NCBI GenBank assembly: GCA_032718475.1
Contig: JAUCBJ010000267.1
Location: 45,664 to 109,663, forward strand
Direction: 5' to 3'
DNA length: 64,000 bases
From: Nemertoderma westbladi
Lineage: Eukaryota; Xenacoelomorpha; Nemertodermatida; Nemertodermatidae
A program made the position numbers and the translations under genes. Positions 1 to 11,973 of this stretch are shown in pieces. The stretch's first letter is position 1, and every line of letters starts with the position of its first letter. Under the pieces are notes generated by a model. It made no database searches. It was given only the letters and a program-made list of their open reading frames with translations, and was not told the origin of the DNA.

Positions 1-2612
1 CAAGGTCGGGGATGTTGGCGATTAGGTTTCATTGACATACTGTAGTGACAGGGTCGGGGATGTTGGCGATCAGGTTTCATTGACATACTGTAGTGACAGG
101 GTCGGGGATGTTGGCGATCAGGTTTCATTGACATACTGTAGTGACAGGGTCGGGGATGTTGGCGATCAGGTTTCATTGACATACTGTAGTGACAGGGTCG
201 GGGATGTTGGCGATCAGGTTTCATTGACATACTGTAGTGACAGGGTCGGGGATGTTGGCGATCAGGTTTCATTGACATACTGTAGTGACAGGGTCGGGGA
301 TGTTGGCGATCGGGTTTCATTGACATACTGTAGTTGACAGGGTCGGGGATGTTGGCGATTAGGTTTCATTGACATACTGTAGTGACAGGGTCGGGGATGT
401 TGGCGATCACCTTTCATTGACATACTGTAGCGACAGGGTCGGGGATGTTGGCGATCGGGTTTCATTGACATACTGTAGTTGACAGGGTCGGGGATGTTGG
501 CGATTAGGTTTCATTGACATACTGTAGTGACAGGGTCGGGGATGTTGGCGATCAGGTTTCATTGACTACTGTAGTGCAGTGACAGGGTCGGGGATGTTGG
601 CGATCAGGTTTCATTGACATACTGTAGTGACAGGGTCGGGGATGTTGGCGATCAGGTTTCATTGACTACTGTAGTGCAGTGACAGGGTCGGGGATGTTGG
701 CGATTAGGTTTCATTGACATACAGTAGTGACAGGGTCGGGGATGTTGGCGATCAGGTTTCATTGACTACTGTAGTGCAGTGACAGGGTCGGGGATGTTGG
801 CGATCAGGTTTCATTGACATACTGTAGTGACAGGGTCGGGGATGTTGGCGATCAGGTTTCATTGACTACTGTAGTGCAGTGACAGGGTCGGGGATGTTGG
901 CGATCAGGTTTCATTGACATACTGTAGCGACAGTCGGGGATATTGGCGATCAGTTTTCATTGACATACTGTAGTGACAGGGTCGGGGATGTTTGCGATCA
1001 GGTTTCATTGACTACTGTAGTGCAGTGACAGGGTCGGGGATGTTGGCAATCAGGTTTCATTTACTACTGTAGTGCAGTGACAGGGTCGGGGATGTTGGTG
1101 ACCAGGTTTCATTGACATACTGTAGTGACAGGGTCGGGGATGTTGGCGATCAGGTTTCATTGACATACTGTAGTGACAGGGTCGGGGATGTTGGCGATCA
1201 GGTTTTATTGACTTACTGTAGTGACAGGGTCGGGGATGTTGGCGATCAGGTTTCATTGACATACTGTAGTGACAGGGTCGGGGATGTTGGCGATCGGGTT
1301 TCATTGACATACTGTAATGACAGGGTCGGGGATGTTGGCGATCAGGTTTCATTGACATACTGTAGTGACAGGCTCGGGGATGTTGGCGACCAGGTTTCAT
1401 TGACATACTGTAGTGACAGGGTCGGGGATGTTGGCAATCAGGTTTCATTGACTTACTGTAGTGACAGGGTCGGGGATGTTGGCGATCAGGTTTCATTGAC
1501 ATACTGTAGTGACAGGGTCGGGGATGTTGGCGATCAGGTTTCATTGACATACTGTAGTGACAGGGTCGGGATGTTGGCGATCAGGTTTCATTGACATGTA
1601 GTGCAGTGACAGGGTCGGGGATGTTGGCGATCAGGTTTCATTGACATACTGTAGTGACAGGGTCGGGGATGTTGGCGATCAGGTTTCATTGACATACTGT
1701 AATGACAAGGTCGGGGATGTTGGCGATCACCTTTCATTGACATGCTGTAGTGACAGGGTCGGGGATGTTGGCGATCAGGTTTCATTGACATGTAGTGCAG
1801 TGACAGGGTCGGGAATGTTGGCGATCAGGTTTCATTGACATACTGTAGTGACGGTCGGGGATGTTGGCGATCAGGTTTCATTGACATACTGTAGTGACTG
1901 GGTCGGGTATGTTGGCGATCAGGTTTCATTGACATACTGTAGTGACAGGGTCGGGGATGTTGGCGATCAGGTTTCACTGACATACTGTATTGACAGGGTC
2001 GGGGATGTTGGCGATCAGGTTTCATTGAGATACTGTAGTGTAGTGACAGGGTCGGGGATGTTGGCGATCAGGTTTCATTGACATACTGTAGTGTAGTGAC
2101 AGGGTCGGGGATGTTGGCGATCAGGTTTCATTGACATACTGTAGTGACAGGGTCGGGGATGTTGGCGATCAGGTTTCATTGACATACTGTAGTGACAGGG
2201 TCGGGGATGTTGGCGATCAGGTTTCATTGACATAGTGCAGTGACAGGGTCGGGGATGTTGGCGACCAGGTTTCATTGACATACTGTAGTGACAGGGTCGG
2301 GGATGTTGGCGACCAGGTTTCATTGACATACTGTAGTGACAGGGTCGGAGATGTTGGCGATCAGGTTTCATTGACATACTTTAGTGACAGGGTCGGGGAT
2401 GTTGGCGACCAGGTTTCATTGACATACTGTAGTGACAGGGTCGGGGATGTTGGCGACCAGGTTTCATTGACATACTGTAGTGACAGGGTCGGAGATGTTG
2501 GCGATCAGGTTTCATTGACATACTTTAGTGACAGGGTCGGAGATGTTGGCGACCAGGTTTCATTGACATACTGTAGTAACAGGGTCGGGGATATTGGCGA
2601 TCAGGTTTCATT
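1..2612. repeat. 48-bp satellite array, block 1
   Basis: Head-to-tail copies of a unit of about 48 bp, with core pieces GGGTCGGGGATGTTGGCGAT and GGTTTCATTGACATACTGTA. Roughly 54 copies are present. A variant class inserts a short GTGCAG/TGTAG piece (units just over 48 bp) and others carry single-base changes such as GATTAGG or GATCACC. Because 48 is a multiple of three and the unit lacks stops in some frames, both strands give long repetitive open frames with a 16-residue period; these are not genes. The array continues past the left window edge. Confidence 0.97.
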
Positions 2613-3037
2613 ATTATATTTATTTATTTCTCATTTAATCCGAATATTAATATTAAAATATCCATAGAGCACATTACACTATATTTACAAACTAAAACTA
2701 TACTAAAAAAGACAATAAAAAGAGAGGGTACAAGTTAATTTAAATTCGGCATCTCAGGTAACTATCGTATACCTGAGACACGTTAAAACATATACAGCTA
2801 ATATTAATTAAAATAGAATTTTGCGAGTTGGCTACACGATTAAATAAACTAAATAGTGAAAAGCGTCGGATATGTACAATTGATTTAAGGCCAAGGGAGA
2901 CCAGCATACCACTAGCACTGTCATCGCGTTTAAAACCAAATAAACGTCGCACTGTGTTGTTATACGCTACATTTAATCGATTAAGAGTTGACTCACAAAA
3001 ATAGCTGTCAGCCCAAAGAGCATATCAGATGTCAAGA
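2613..3037 (-). mobile_element. 5'-truncated non-LTR retrotransposon 3' end
   Basis: An AT-rich, non-satellite insert inside the array. On the minus strand a frame is open from about 3024 to 2740. It includes a run like VAYNNTVRRLFGFKRDDSAS, which resembles the C-terminal tail after the reverse transcriptase of jockey/CR1-like non-LTR elements (AYNN...R.L...R..SAS). After the stop comes about 125 bp of AT-rich 3' UTR ending in AATAAA-like and A-rich sequence on the minus strand, next to the satellite at 2612. A short TCATT occurs at both edges (2608-2612 and 3038-3042), a possible target duplication. A start at 2952 is only the first internal Met. The family is an inference from this tail. 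Confidence 0.55.
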
Positions 3038-6000
3038 TCATTTACATACTGTAGTGACAGGGTCGGGGATGTTGGCGACCAGGTTTCATTGACATACTGT
3101 AGTGACAGGGTCGGGGATGTTGGCGATCAGGTTTTATTGACTTACTGTAGTGACAGGGTCGGGGATGTTGGCGATCAGGTTTCATTGACATACTGTAGTG
3201 ACAGGGTCGGGGATGTTGGCGATCGGGTTTCATTGACATACTGTAATGACAGGGTCGGGGATGTTGGCGATCAGGTTTCATTGACATACTGTAGTGACAG
3301 GCTCGGGGAGGTTGGCGACCAGGTTTCATTGACATACTGTAGTGACAGGGTCGGGGATGTTGGCAATCAGGTTTCATTGACTTACTGTAGTGACAGGGTC
3401 GGGGATGTTGGCGATCAGGTTTCATTGACATACTGTAGTGACAGGGTCGGGGATGTTGGCAATCAGGTTTCATTGACATACTGTAGTGACAGGGTCGGGA
3501 TGTTGGCGATCAGGTTTCATTGACATGTAGTGCAGTGACAGGGTCGGGGATGTTCGCGATCAGGTTTCATTGACATACTGTAGTGACAGGGTCGGGGATG
3601 TTGGCGATCAGGTTGCATTGACATACTGTAATGACAAGGTCGGGGATGTTGGCGATCACCTTTCATTGACATGCTGTAGTGACAGGGTCGGGGATGTTGG
3701 CGATCAGGTTTCATTGACATGTAGTGCAGTGACAGGGTCGGGGATGTTGGCGATCAGGTTTCATTGACATACTGTAGTGACGGTCGGGGATGTTGGCGAT
3801 CAGGTTTCATTGACATACTGTAGTGACTGGGTCGGGGATGTTGGCGATCAGGTTTCATTGACATACTGTAGTGACAGGGTCGGGGATGTTGGCGATCAGG
3901 TTTCATTGACATACTGTAGTGACAGGGTCGGGATGTTGGCGATCAGGTTTCATTGACATGTATTGCAGTGACAGGGTCGGGGATGTTGGCGATCAGGTTT
4001 CATTGACATACTGTAGTGACAGGGTCGGGGATGTTGGCGATCAGGTTTCATTGACATACTGTAGTGACAAGGTCGGGGATGTTGGCGATCACCTTTCATT
4101 GACATGCTGTAGTGACAGGGTCGGGGATGTTGGCGATCAGGTTTCATTGACATGTAGTGCAGTGACAGGGTCGGGGATGTTGGCGATCAGGTTTCATTGA
4201 CATACTGTAGTGACGGGTCGGGGATGTTGGCGATCAGGTTTCATTGACATACTGTAGTGACTGGGTCGGGGATGTTGGCGATCAGGTTTCATTGACATAC
4301 TGTAGTGACAGGGTCGGGTATGTTGGCGATCAGGTTTCATTGACATACTGTAGTGACAGGGTCGGTGATGTTGGCGATCAGGTTTCATTGACATACTGTA
4401 TTGACAGGGTCGGGGATGTTGGCGATCAGGTTTCATTGAGATACTGTAGTGTAGTGACAGGGTCGGGGATGTTGGCGATCAGGTTTCATTGACATACTGT
4501 AGTATAGTGACAGGGTCGGGGATGTTGGCGATCAGGTTTCATTGACATACTGTAGTGACAGGGTCGGGGATGTTGGCGATCAGGTTTCATTGACATACTG
4601 TAGTGACAGGGTCGGGGTTGTTGGCGATCAGGTTTCATTGACATAGTGCAGTGACAGGGTCGGGGATGTTGGCGACCAGGTTTCATTGACATACTGTAGT
4701 GACAGGGTCGGGGATGTCGGCGATCAGGTTTCATTGACATATGTGGTGACAGGGTCGGGGATGTTGGCGATCAGGTTTTATTGACATACTGTAGTGCAGT
4801 GTGACAGGGTCGGGGATGTTGGCGGCCAGGTTTTATTGACTACTGTAGTGCAGTGCGACAGGGTCGGGGATGTTGGCGATCAGGTTTCATTGACATACTG
4901 TAGTGACAGGGTCGGGGATGTTGGCGATCAGGTTTTATTGACATACTGTAGTGACAGGGTCGGGGATGTTGGCGATCGGATTTCATTGACATACTGTAGT
5001 TGACAGGGTCGGGGATGTTGGCGATCAGGTTTCATTGACATACTGTAGTGACAGGGTCGGGGATGTTGGCGATCAGGTTTCATTGACATACTGTAGTGAC
5101 AGGGTCGGGGATGTTGGCGATCAGGTTTCATTGACATACTGTAGTGACAGGGTCGGGGATGTTGGTGATCGGGTTTCATTGACATACTGTAGTTGACAAG
5201 GTCGGGGATGTTGGCGATTAGGTTTCATTGACATACTGTAGTGACAGGGTCGGGGATGTTGGCGATCAGGTTTCATTGACATACTGTAGTGACAGGGTCG
5301 GGGATGTTGGCGATCAGGTTTCATTGACATACTGTAGTGACAGGGTCGGGGATGTTGGCGATCAGGTTTCATTGACATACTGTAGTGACAGGGTCGGGGA
5401 TGTTGGCGATCAGGTTTCATTGACATACTGTAGTGACAGGGTCGGGGATGTTGGCGATCAGGTTTCATTGACATACTGTAGTGACAGGGTCGGGGATGTT
5501 GGCGATCGGGTTTCATTGACATACTGTAGTTGACAGGGTCGGGGATGTTGGCGATTAGGTTTCATTGACATACTGTAGTGACAGGGTCGGGGATGTTGGC
5601 GATCACCTTTCATTGACATACTGTAGCGACAGGGTCGGGGATGTTGGCGATCGGGTTTCATTGACATACTGTAGTTGACAGGGTCGGGGATGTTGGCGAT
5701 TAGGTTTCATTGACATACTGTAGTGACAGGGTCGGGGATGTTGGCGATCAGGTTTCATTGACATACTGTAGTGACAGGGTCGGGGATGTTGGCGATCAGG
5801 TTTCATTGACATACTGTATTGACAGGGTCGGGGATGTTGGCGATCAGGTTTCATTGAGATACTGTAGTGTAGTGACAGGGTCGGGGATGTTGGCGATCAG
5901 GTTTCATTGACATACTGTAGTGTAGTGACAGGGTCGGGGATGTTGGCGATCAGGTTTCATTGACATACTGTAGTGACAGGGTCGGGGATGTTGGCGATCA

Positions 6001-9000
6001 GGTTTCATTGACATACTGTAGTGACAGGGTCGGGGATGTTGGCGATCAGGTTTCATTGACATAGTGCAGTGACAGGGTCGGGGATGTTGGCGACCAGGTT
6101 TCATTGACATACTGTAGTGACAGGGTCGGGGATGTTGGCGACCAGGTTTCATTGACATACTGTAGTGACAGGGTCGGAGATGTTGGCGATCAGGTTTCAT
6201 TGACATACTTTAGTGACAGGGTCGGGGATGTTGGCGACCAGGTTTCATTGACATACTGTAGTAACAGGGTCGGGGATGTTGGCGATCAGGTTTCATTGAC
6301 ATACTGTAGTGACAGGGTCGGGGATGTTGGCGACCAGGTTTCATTGACATACTGTAGTGACAGGGTCGGGGATGTTGGCGATCAGGTTTTATTGACTTAC
6401 TGTAGTGACAGGGTCGGGGATGTTGGCGATCAGGTTTCATTGACATACTGTAGTGACAGGGTCGGGGATGTTGGCGATCGGGTTTCATTGAAATACTGTA
6501 ATGACAGGGTCGGGGATGTTGGCGATCAGGTTTCATTGACATACTGTAGTGACAGGGTCGGGGAGGTTGGCGACCAGGTTTCATTGACATACTGTAGTGA
6601 CAGGGTCGGGGATGTTGGCAATCAGGTTTCATTGACTTACTGTAGTGACAGGGTCGGGGATGTTGGCGATCAGGTTTCATTGACATACTGTAGTGACAGG
6701 GTCGGGGATGTTGGCAATCAGGTTTCATTGACATACTGTAGTGACAGGGTCGGGATGTTGGCGATCAGGTTTCATTGACATGTAGTGCAGTGACAGGGTC
6801 GGGGATGTTCGCGATCAGGTTTCATTGACATACTGTAGTGACAGGGTCGGGGATGTTGGCGATCAGGTTGCATTGACATACTGTAATGACAAGGTCGGGG
6901 ATGTTGGCGATCACCTTTCATTGACATGCTGTAGTGACAGGGTCGGGGATGTTGGCGATCAGGTTTCATTGACATGTAGTGCAGTGACAGGGTGGGGATG
7001 TTGGCGATCAGGTTTCATTGACATACTGTAGTGACGGTCGGGGATGTTGGCGATCAGGTTTCATTGACATACTGTAGTGACTGGGTCGGGGATGTTGACG
7101 ATCAGGTTTCATTGACATACTGTAGTGACAGGGTCGGGTATGTTGGCGATCAGGTTTCATTGACATACTGTAGTGACAGGGTCGGTGATGTTGGCGATCA
7201 GGTTTCATTGACATACTGTATTGACAGGGTCGGGGATGTTGGCGATCAGGTTTCATTGAGATACTGTAGTGTAGTGACAGGGTCGGGGATGTTGGCGATC
7301 AGGTTTCATTGACATACTGTAGTATAGTGACAGGGTCGGGGATGTTGGCGATCAGGTTTCTTTGACATACTGTAGTGACAGGGTCGGGGATGTTGGCGAT
7401 CAGGTTTCATTGACATACTGTAGTGACAGGGTCGGGGTTGTTGGCGATCAGGTTTCATTGACATAGTGCAGTGACAGGGTCGGGGATGTTGGCGACCAGG
7501 TTTCATTGACATACTGTAGTGACAGGGTCGGGGATGTCGGCGATCAGGTTTCATTGACATATGTGGTGACAGGGTCGGGGATGTTGGCGATCAGGTTTTA
7601 TTGACATACTGTAGTGCAGTGTGACAGGGTCGGGGATGTTGGCGGCCAGGTTTTATTGACTACTGTAGTGCAGTGCGACAGGGTCGGGGATGTTGGCGAT
7701 CAGGTTTCATTGACATACTGTAGTGACAGGGTCGGGGATGTTGGCGATCAGGTTTTATTGACATACTGTAGTGACAGGGTCGGGGATGTTGGCGATCGGA
7801 TTTCATTGACATACTGTAGTTGACAGGGTCGGGGATGTTGGCGATCAGGTTTCATTGACATACTGTAGTGACAGGGTCGGGGATGTTGGCGATCAGGTTT
7901 CATTGACATACTGTAGTGACAGGGTCGGGGATGTTGGCGATCAGGTTTCATTGACATACTGTAGTGACAGGGTCGGGGATGTTGGTGATCGGGTTTCATT
8001 GACATACTGTAGTTGACAAGGTCGGGGATGTTGGCGATTAGGTTTCATTGACATACTGTAGTGACAGGGTCGGGGATGTTGGCGATCAGGTTTCATTGAC
8101 ATACTGTAGTGACAGGGTCGGGGATGTTGGCGATCAGGTTTCATTGACATACTGTAGTGACAGGGTCGGGGATGTTGGCGATCAGGTTTCATTGACATAC
8201 TGTAGTGACAGGGTCGGGGATGTTGGCGATCAGGTTTCATTGACATACTGTAGTGACAGGGTCGGGGATGTTGGCGATCAGGTTTCATTGACATACTGTA
8301 GTGACAGGGTCGGGGATGTTGGCGATCGGGTTTCATCGACATACTGTAGTTGACAGGGTCGGGGATGTTGGCGATTAGGTTTCATTGACATACTGTAGTG
8401 ACAGGGTCGGGGATGTTGGCGATCACCTTTCATTGACATACTGTAGCGACAGGGTCGGGGATGTTGGCGATCGGGTTTCATTGACATACTGTAGTTGACA
8501 GGGTCGGGGATGTTGGCGATTAGGTTTCATTGACATACTGTAGTGACAGGGTCGGGGATGTTGGCGATCAGGTTTCATTGACTACTGTAGTGCAGTGACA
8601 GGGTCGGGGATGTTGGCGATCAGGTTTCATTGACATACTGTAGTGACAGGGTCGGGGATGTTGGCGATCAGGTTTCATTGACTACTGTAGTGCAGTGACA
8701 GGGTCGGGGATGTTGGCGATTAGGTTTCATTGACATACAGTAGTGACAGGGTCGGGGATGTTGGCGATCAGGTTTCATTGACTACTGTAGTGCAGTGACA
8801 GGGTCGGGGATGTTGGCGATCAGGTTTCATTGACATACTGTAGTGACAGGATCGGGGATGTTGGCGATCAGGTTTCATTGACTACTGTAGTGCAGTGACA
8901 GGGTCGGGGATGTTGGCGATCAGGTTTCATTGACATACTGTAGCGACAGTCGGGGATATTGGCGATCAGTTTTCATTGACATACTGTAGTGACAGGGTCG

Positions 9001-9301
9001 GGGATGTTTGCGATCAGGTTTCATTGACTACTGTAGTGCAGTGACAGGGTCGGGGATGTTGGCAATCAGGTTTCATTTACTACTGTAGTGCAGTGACAGG
9101 GTCGGGGATGTTGGTGACCAGGTTTCATTGACATACTATAGTGACAGGGTCGGGGATGTTGGCGATCAGGTTTCATTGACATACTGTAGTGACAGGGTCG
9201 GGGATGTTGGCGATCAGGTTTTATTGACTTACTGTAGTGACAGGGTCGGGGATGTTGGCGATCAGGTTTCATTGACATACTGTAGTGACAGGGTCGGGGA
9301 T
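3038..9301. repeat. 48-bp satellite array, block 2
   Basis: The same 48-bp family as block 1, about 130 copies. Higher-order structure is visible: 4486 to about 5690 recurs nearly unchanged at 7306 to about 8510 (offset 2820), with the same rare variants in the same order (for example the GTATAGTG unit, the GGCGGCC unit and the GATCACC unit). The block ends at 9301 in the middle of a unit where element A is inserted; the same unit continues at 26101. Confidence 0.97.
9297..9301. repeat. Target-site duplication of element A, left copy
   Basis: GGGAT directly before the LTR TG. It is matched by GGGAT at 26101-26105. Five base pairs is the usual BEL/Pao size. Confidence 0.9.
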
Positions 9302-11479
9302 TGATAAACAACCGCGACCTCTATACTAACAGCAGAACTGTTGAACAGACCAATACCCGTTAATATCCTTCTGCCAACCTAATAAGTTCTCGTCTAACCA
9401 ATAAGACACAAAGACTGCTCTACTGTTAAGTAAAGGGGCTCAGGAGCGTGATATTACTAAATTGTAAGGGTTGCTAAATACAAAACCGCTACTTACCGTT
9501 AGATGGCGCTAATCTGCCGTCCGCTAATATATTTACTAATTTTACACAACTCCTGCAAAATCGCTTGTTCCTTTCTCTACCGATTGCTCAATAGAGAGCT
9601 AACTGTTCGAATCTATGAGCCACGCGGGAATAACCAAAACAATAAACCCGAGTCGGCTCCCTAAGCTTACTTAAGACGAGTGCGAGAGGCCTTGCACTCA
9701 GAGTATTCTTACGCCTAATTCTATCACTTATTAAAGCACGCTATTACCTACGTCTTTCTAATCGCGAATACTGGGGTTTCTCTAACGTAATGTGTGAATG
9801 CGAGAATATTTAAATATCAAAAATGGTACAGTAATTGTCTCTCGTGGATAGTACCACTCTGGGTCTAAAATTGCCTGCAGCTGGCTTTAGGCCAGCAAAT
9901 CACTAGCGTTTCGTGCGTACCGAATAGTGCGTTCTAGCTGATTGCCCGCTAATGCGAATAACCGCTTAGCGTGAATAGTTTACAGTACTCTAATTATTAC
10001 TTTAGCTACTCTCCGCTATGTTGCGTACTAATTCTTAATTTTACTAATCAATTACAGTCACAAATATTTAACAGCGTACTAATTACTAAGAGTTCCAGAA
10101 TACGTAATTCTAATTTATCACGCAACAGGTTTCGCTAGTAATAGCCTAAATTGCCGTATTACTTTGACCTAATCAGTAACTAATTGTTGTAACTAAGAAA
10201 TAGAAATCAATCAAAGAGAAAAGAGCGCCTACCTAAACATTCACAATCATAGGCACACTTCAGTAACACACCAATCAGCATCAGCAATCACAGTTCGCAA
10301 TTATGCAGTTAACTACTGTATAGCCCACAATTATGCGACTCACTATTCGTACTACACGCTCAACGTTCGAAACGTTGTGATACGTGCAGGCCTCTCCCGG
10401 GTACATATAGGACTCCTAACTAACCTGATTCCCGCCCCCCTAATACTAAATAGAGACGAAACCTGGATCATCAGCCCCCTAATTGCCGTACCGGCGATTG
10501 GTCTGCGTACCACAGCGTTAACTTCCCGACCGCAACGGTGACCCCACGCCAGCGTTGCTCGCTTTGAATCCTCCGCTCTCCCTTAGTCGCCCAACCCCCC
10601 GATGTGCCCACCGCCCGCTGGCGCCTTAGCCCTCCATTACGCTAATAGCTACCGTAGCGGCGCATGCAAATCACAAAGTCTGACAGTCTCAGGAATCCCT
10701 TGGGATTATTGCGCAGAAAGGAATCACATAGAACCATCAATCAAAGGTAGAAATCATAGTTCGATTGTAATTTGCAGTAATCGAAGGAATTATTGAGAAA
10801 CACAAGCAAAGTAATCGCACTAGCAAATCATTCCAAGAAATTAATCAAATTAGCAAATTGCAGAAAATACGATATCCTAATACAAATTAGAGACAGCTCA
10901 GCAAGTAAATTGTAACAGGGGTGTGTCATGTGAGTGAGAGATTGATGATAGGCTCTACCGGCACACCGCCAATTTATAGGTGATCCGGGTGGGATGATGC
11001 AATAGGGTGACTCAATCGCTCTCCTATTGGCTCTCCAGTCCATGCTAGCATTAGACCAACCTGGAAGCAGTTAATCCAATAAGGAGGCCGGATTGTAGCC
11101 CTATGCCCTCAAATTATTACCATATATGGTAATGGATCACGTCTCTGGCTGCTGAATGGCCAGGACGGCGTCCCTATATGCTAGCCCTATCAAACTAATA
11201 TCAGCAAGCACAAAATCCAGGGTCCGAGTAAACTCGCTACCCTGGAACTATCTACATATATCCTAATACAAAATTACGTAGGTAGGGCTACATACTATAC
11301 AAAATGAATGGATGCAAATATATGGGCGTTTTAACTTCCTTACCTAAATGTCACCACACTGCGCCTTATCTAAATAATTATACTGCACAACGGACTAATA
11401 TTACGTACAGTATAACGGACTAATACTGCATACTGCATAATGGACTAATACTGTGGATACAGCGCCATATACCGTAACA
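9302..11479 (-). repeat. Element A 3' LTR
   Basis: 2178 bp, matching 23915-26100 throughout. The differences I noticed are three substitutions (near 10018, 11089 and 11117) and an 8-bp insertion in the other copy near 24163. On the plus strand it starts TGATAAACAACC and ends TACCGTAACA, so the sense LTR is TGTTACGG...TTTATCA. It contains an 18-bp perfect palindrome at 11116-11133. Short open frames here (for example 10602-10796) occur in both LTRs but look non-coding. Confidence 0.95.
11116..11133. repeat. 18-bp perfect palindrome in the A LTR
   Basis: ATTACCATATATGGTAAT is its own reverse complement. The second LTR carries it at 25737-25754. The base just outside it differs between the two LTRs but the palindrome is intact in both. 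It could bind a dimeric factor; no function is shown. Confidence 0.6.
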
Positions 11480-11488
11480 CCGCTCCAA
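11480..11488 (-). other. Candidate polypurine tract of element A
   Basis: On the sense (minus) strand TTGGAGCGG abuts the 3' LTR start TGTTACGG. Elements B and C have GGGAGCGG in the same place before TGTAAAAG. The shared GGAGCGG directly before an LTR in two families supports a role in plus-strand priming, though the tract is short and not purely purine. The rest of 11489-11640 holds nothing recognisable. Confidence 0.5.
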
Positions 11489-11640
11489 GGGAAATCATAT
11501 AATGTTTCCCTCCAATTGTAGAAGAGTATAAGGTGATGTATACAAAACAAAATAAATTTCTTCCAACCAATCTAAATAACATAATAATTCTACTATTTAC
11601 AAATATTGCCATAGATATTGCATAATGAATTACATACAAA

Positions 11641-11973
11641 TTAAGTTTGGAAGGGAGTACCAAACCCGCGGGTTTGATTCCCGAACCACTTCTCCAAAGC
11701 TTCTGGCGTCGGATATTCCATCGACGGTCGGTCTCCCAAATCTCCGATGTTCTGTCGATATACTCCTTCGAATATCGCTAATCCTCTCCTCACCATCGAC
11801 GTATTCTCTAACGATTGGTTGAAGAACGGGGTTAAGAAACGCTTCATCACGTCGGATTGGATTCCCCCTTTCGAGCGAACGTATTGATCTCCTCCGAATA
11901 CCAATGGATGACGCTTCAAAACTCGTGCAACGATATCCGCTAATAAACAAGTCACCGTGTTCGACTCAAGCAC
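11641..11973 (-). pseudogene. Element A accessory frame, C-terminal part (after TAG)
   Basis: 110 codons in exactly the same frame as the 499-codon segment upstream, from which a single TAG at 11974-11976 separates it. The first codon after the TAG is GTG, so this is a continuation, not an independent ATG gene. The stretch is acidic to neutral with no membrane segment or known motif. Near its end it includes one copy of the element's recurring palindrome (11661-11676). It could be reached by stop readthrough, or it may have been cut off by a recent nonsense change. Function unknown. Confidence 0.5.

Noticed and set aside
1-9300. Many long open frames on both strands encoding 16-residue repeats (TYCSDRVGDVGDQVSL-like and its reverse-strand counterpart)
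   Set aside because: They follow from a 48-bp, stop-free satellite unit; they start and stop wherever a unit gains or loses a base, on both strands equally.
10602-11043. Small open frames on both strands, repeated at 25223-25664
   Set aside because: They lie in LTRs of element A and are duplicated only because the LTR is duplicated.
11630-11950. Alternative 106-residue minus-strand frame overlapping the A accessory tail
   Set aside because: The other frame is continuous with the conserved accessory frame; this one lacks support.
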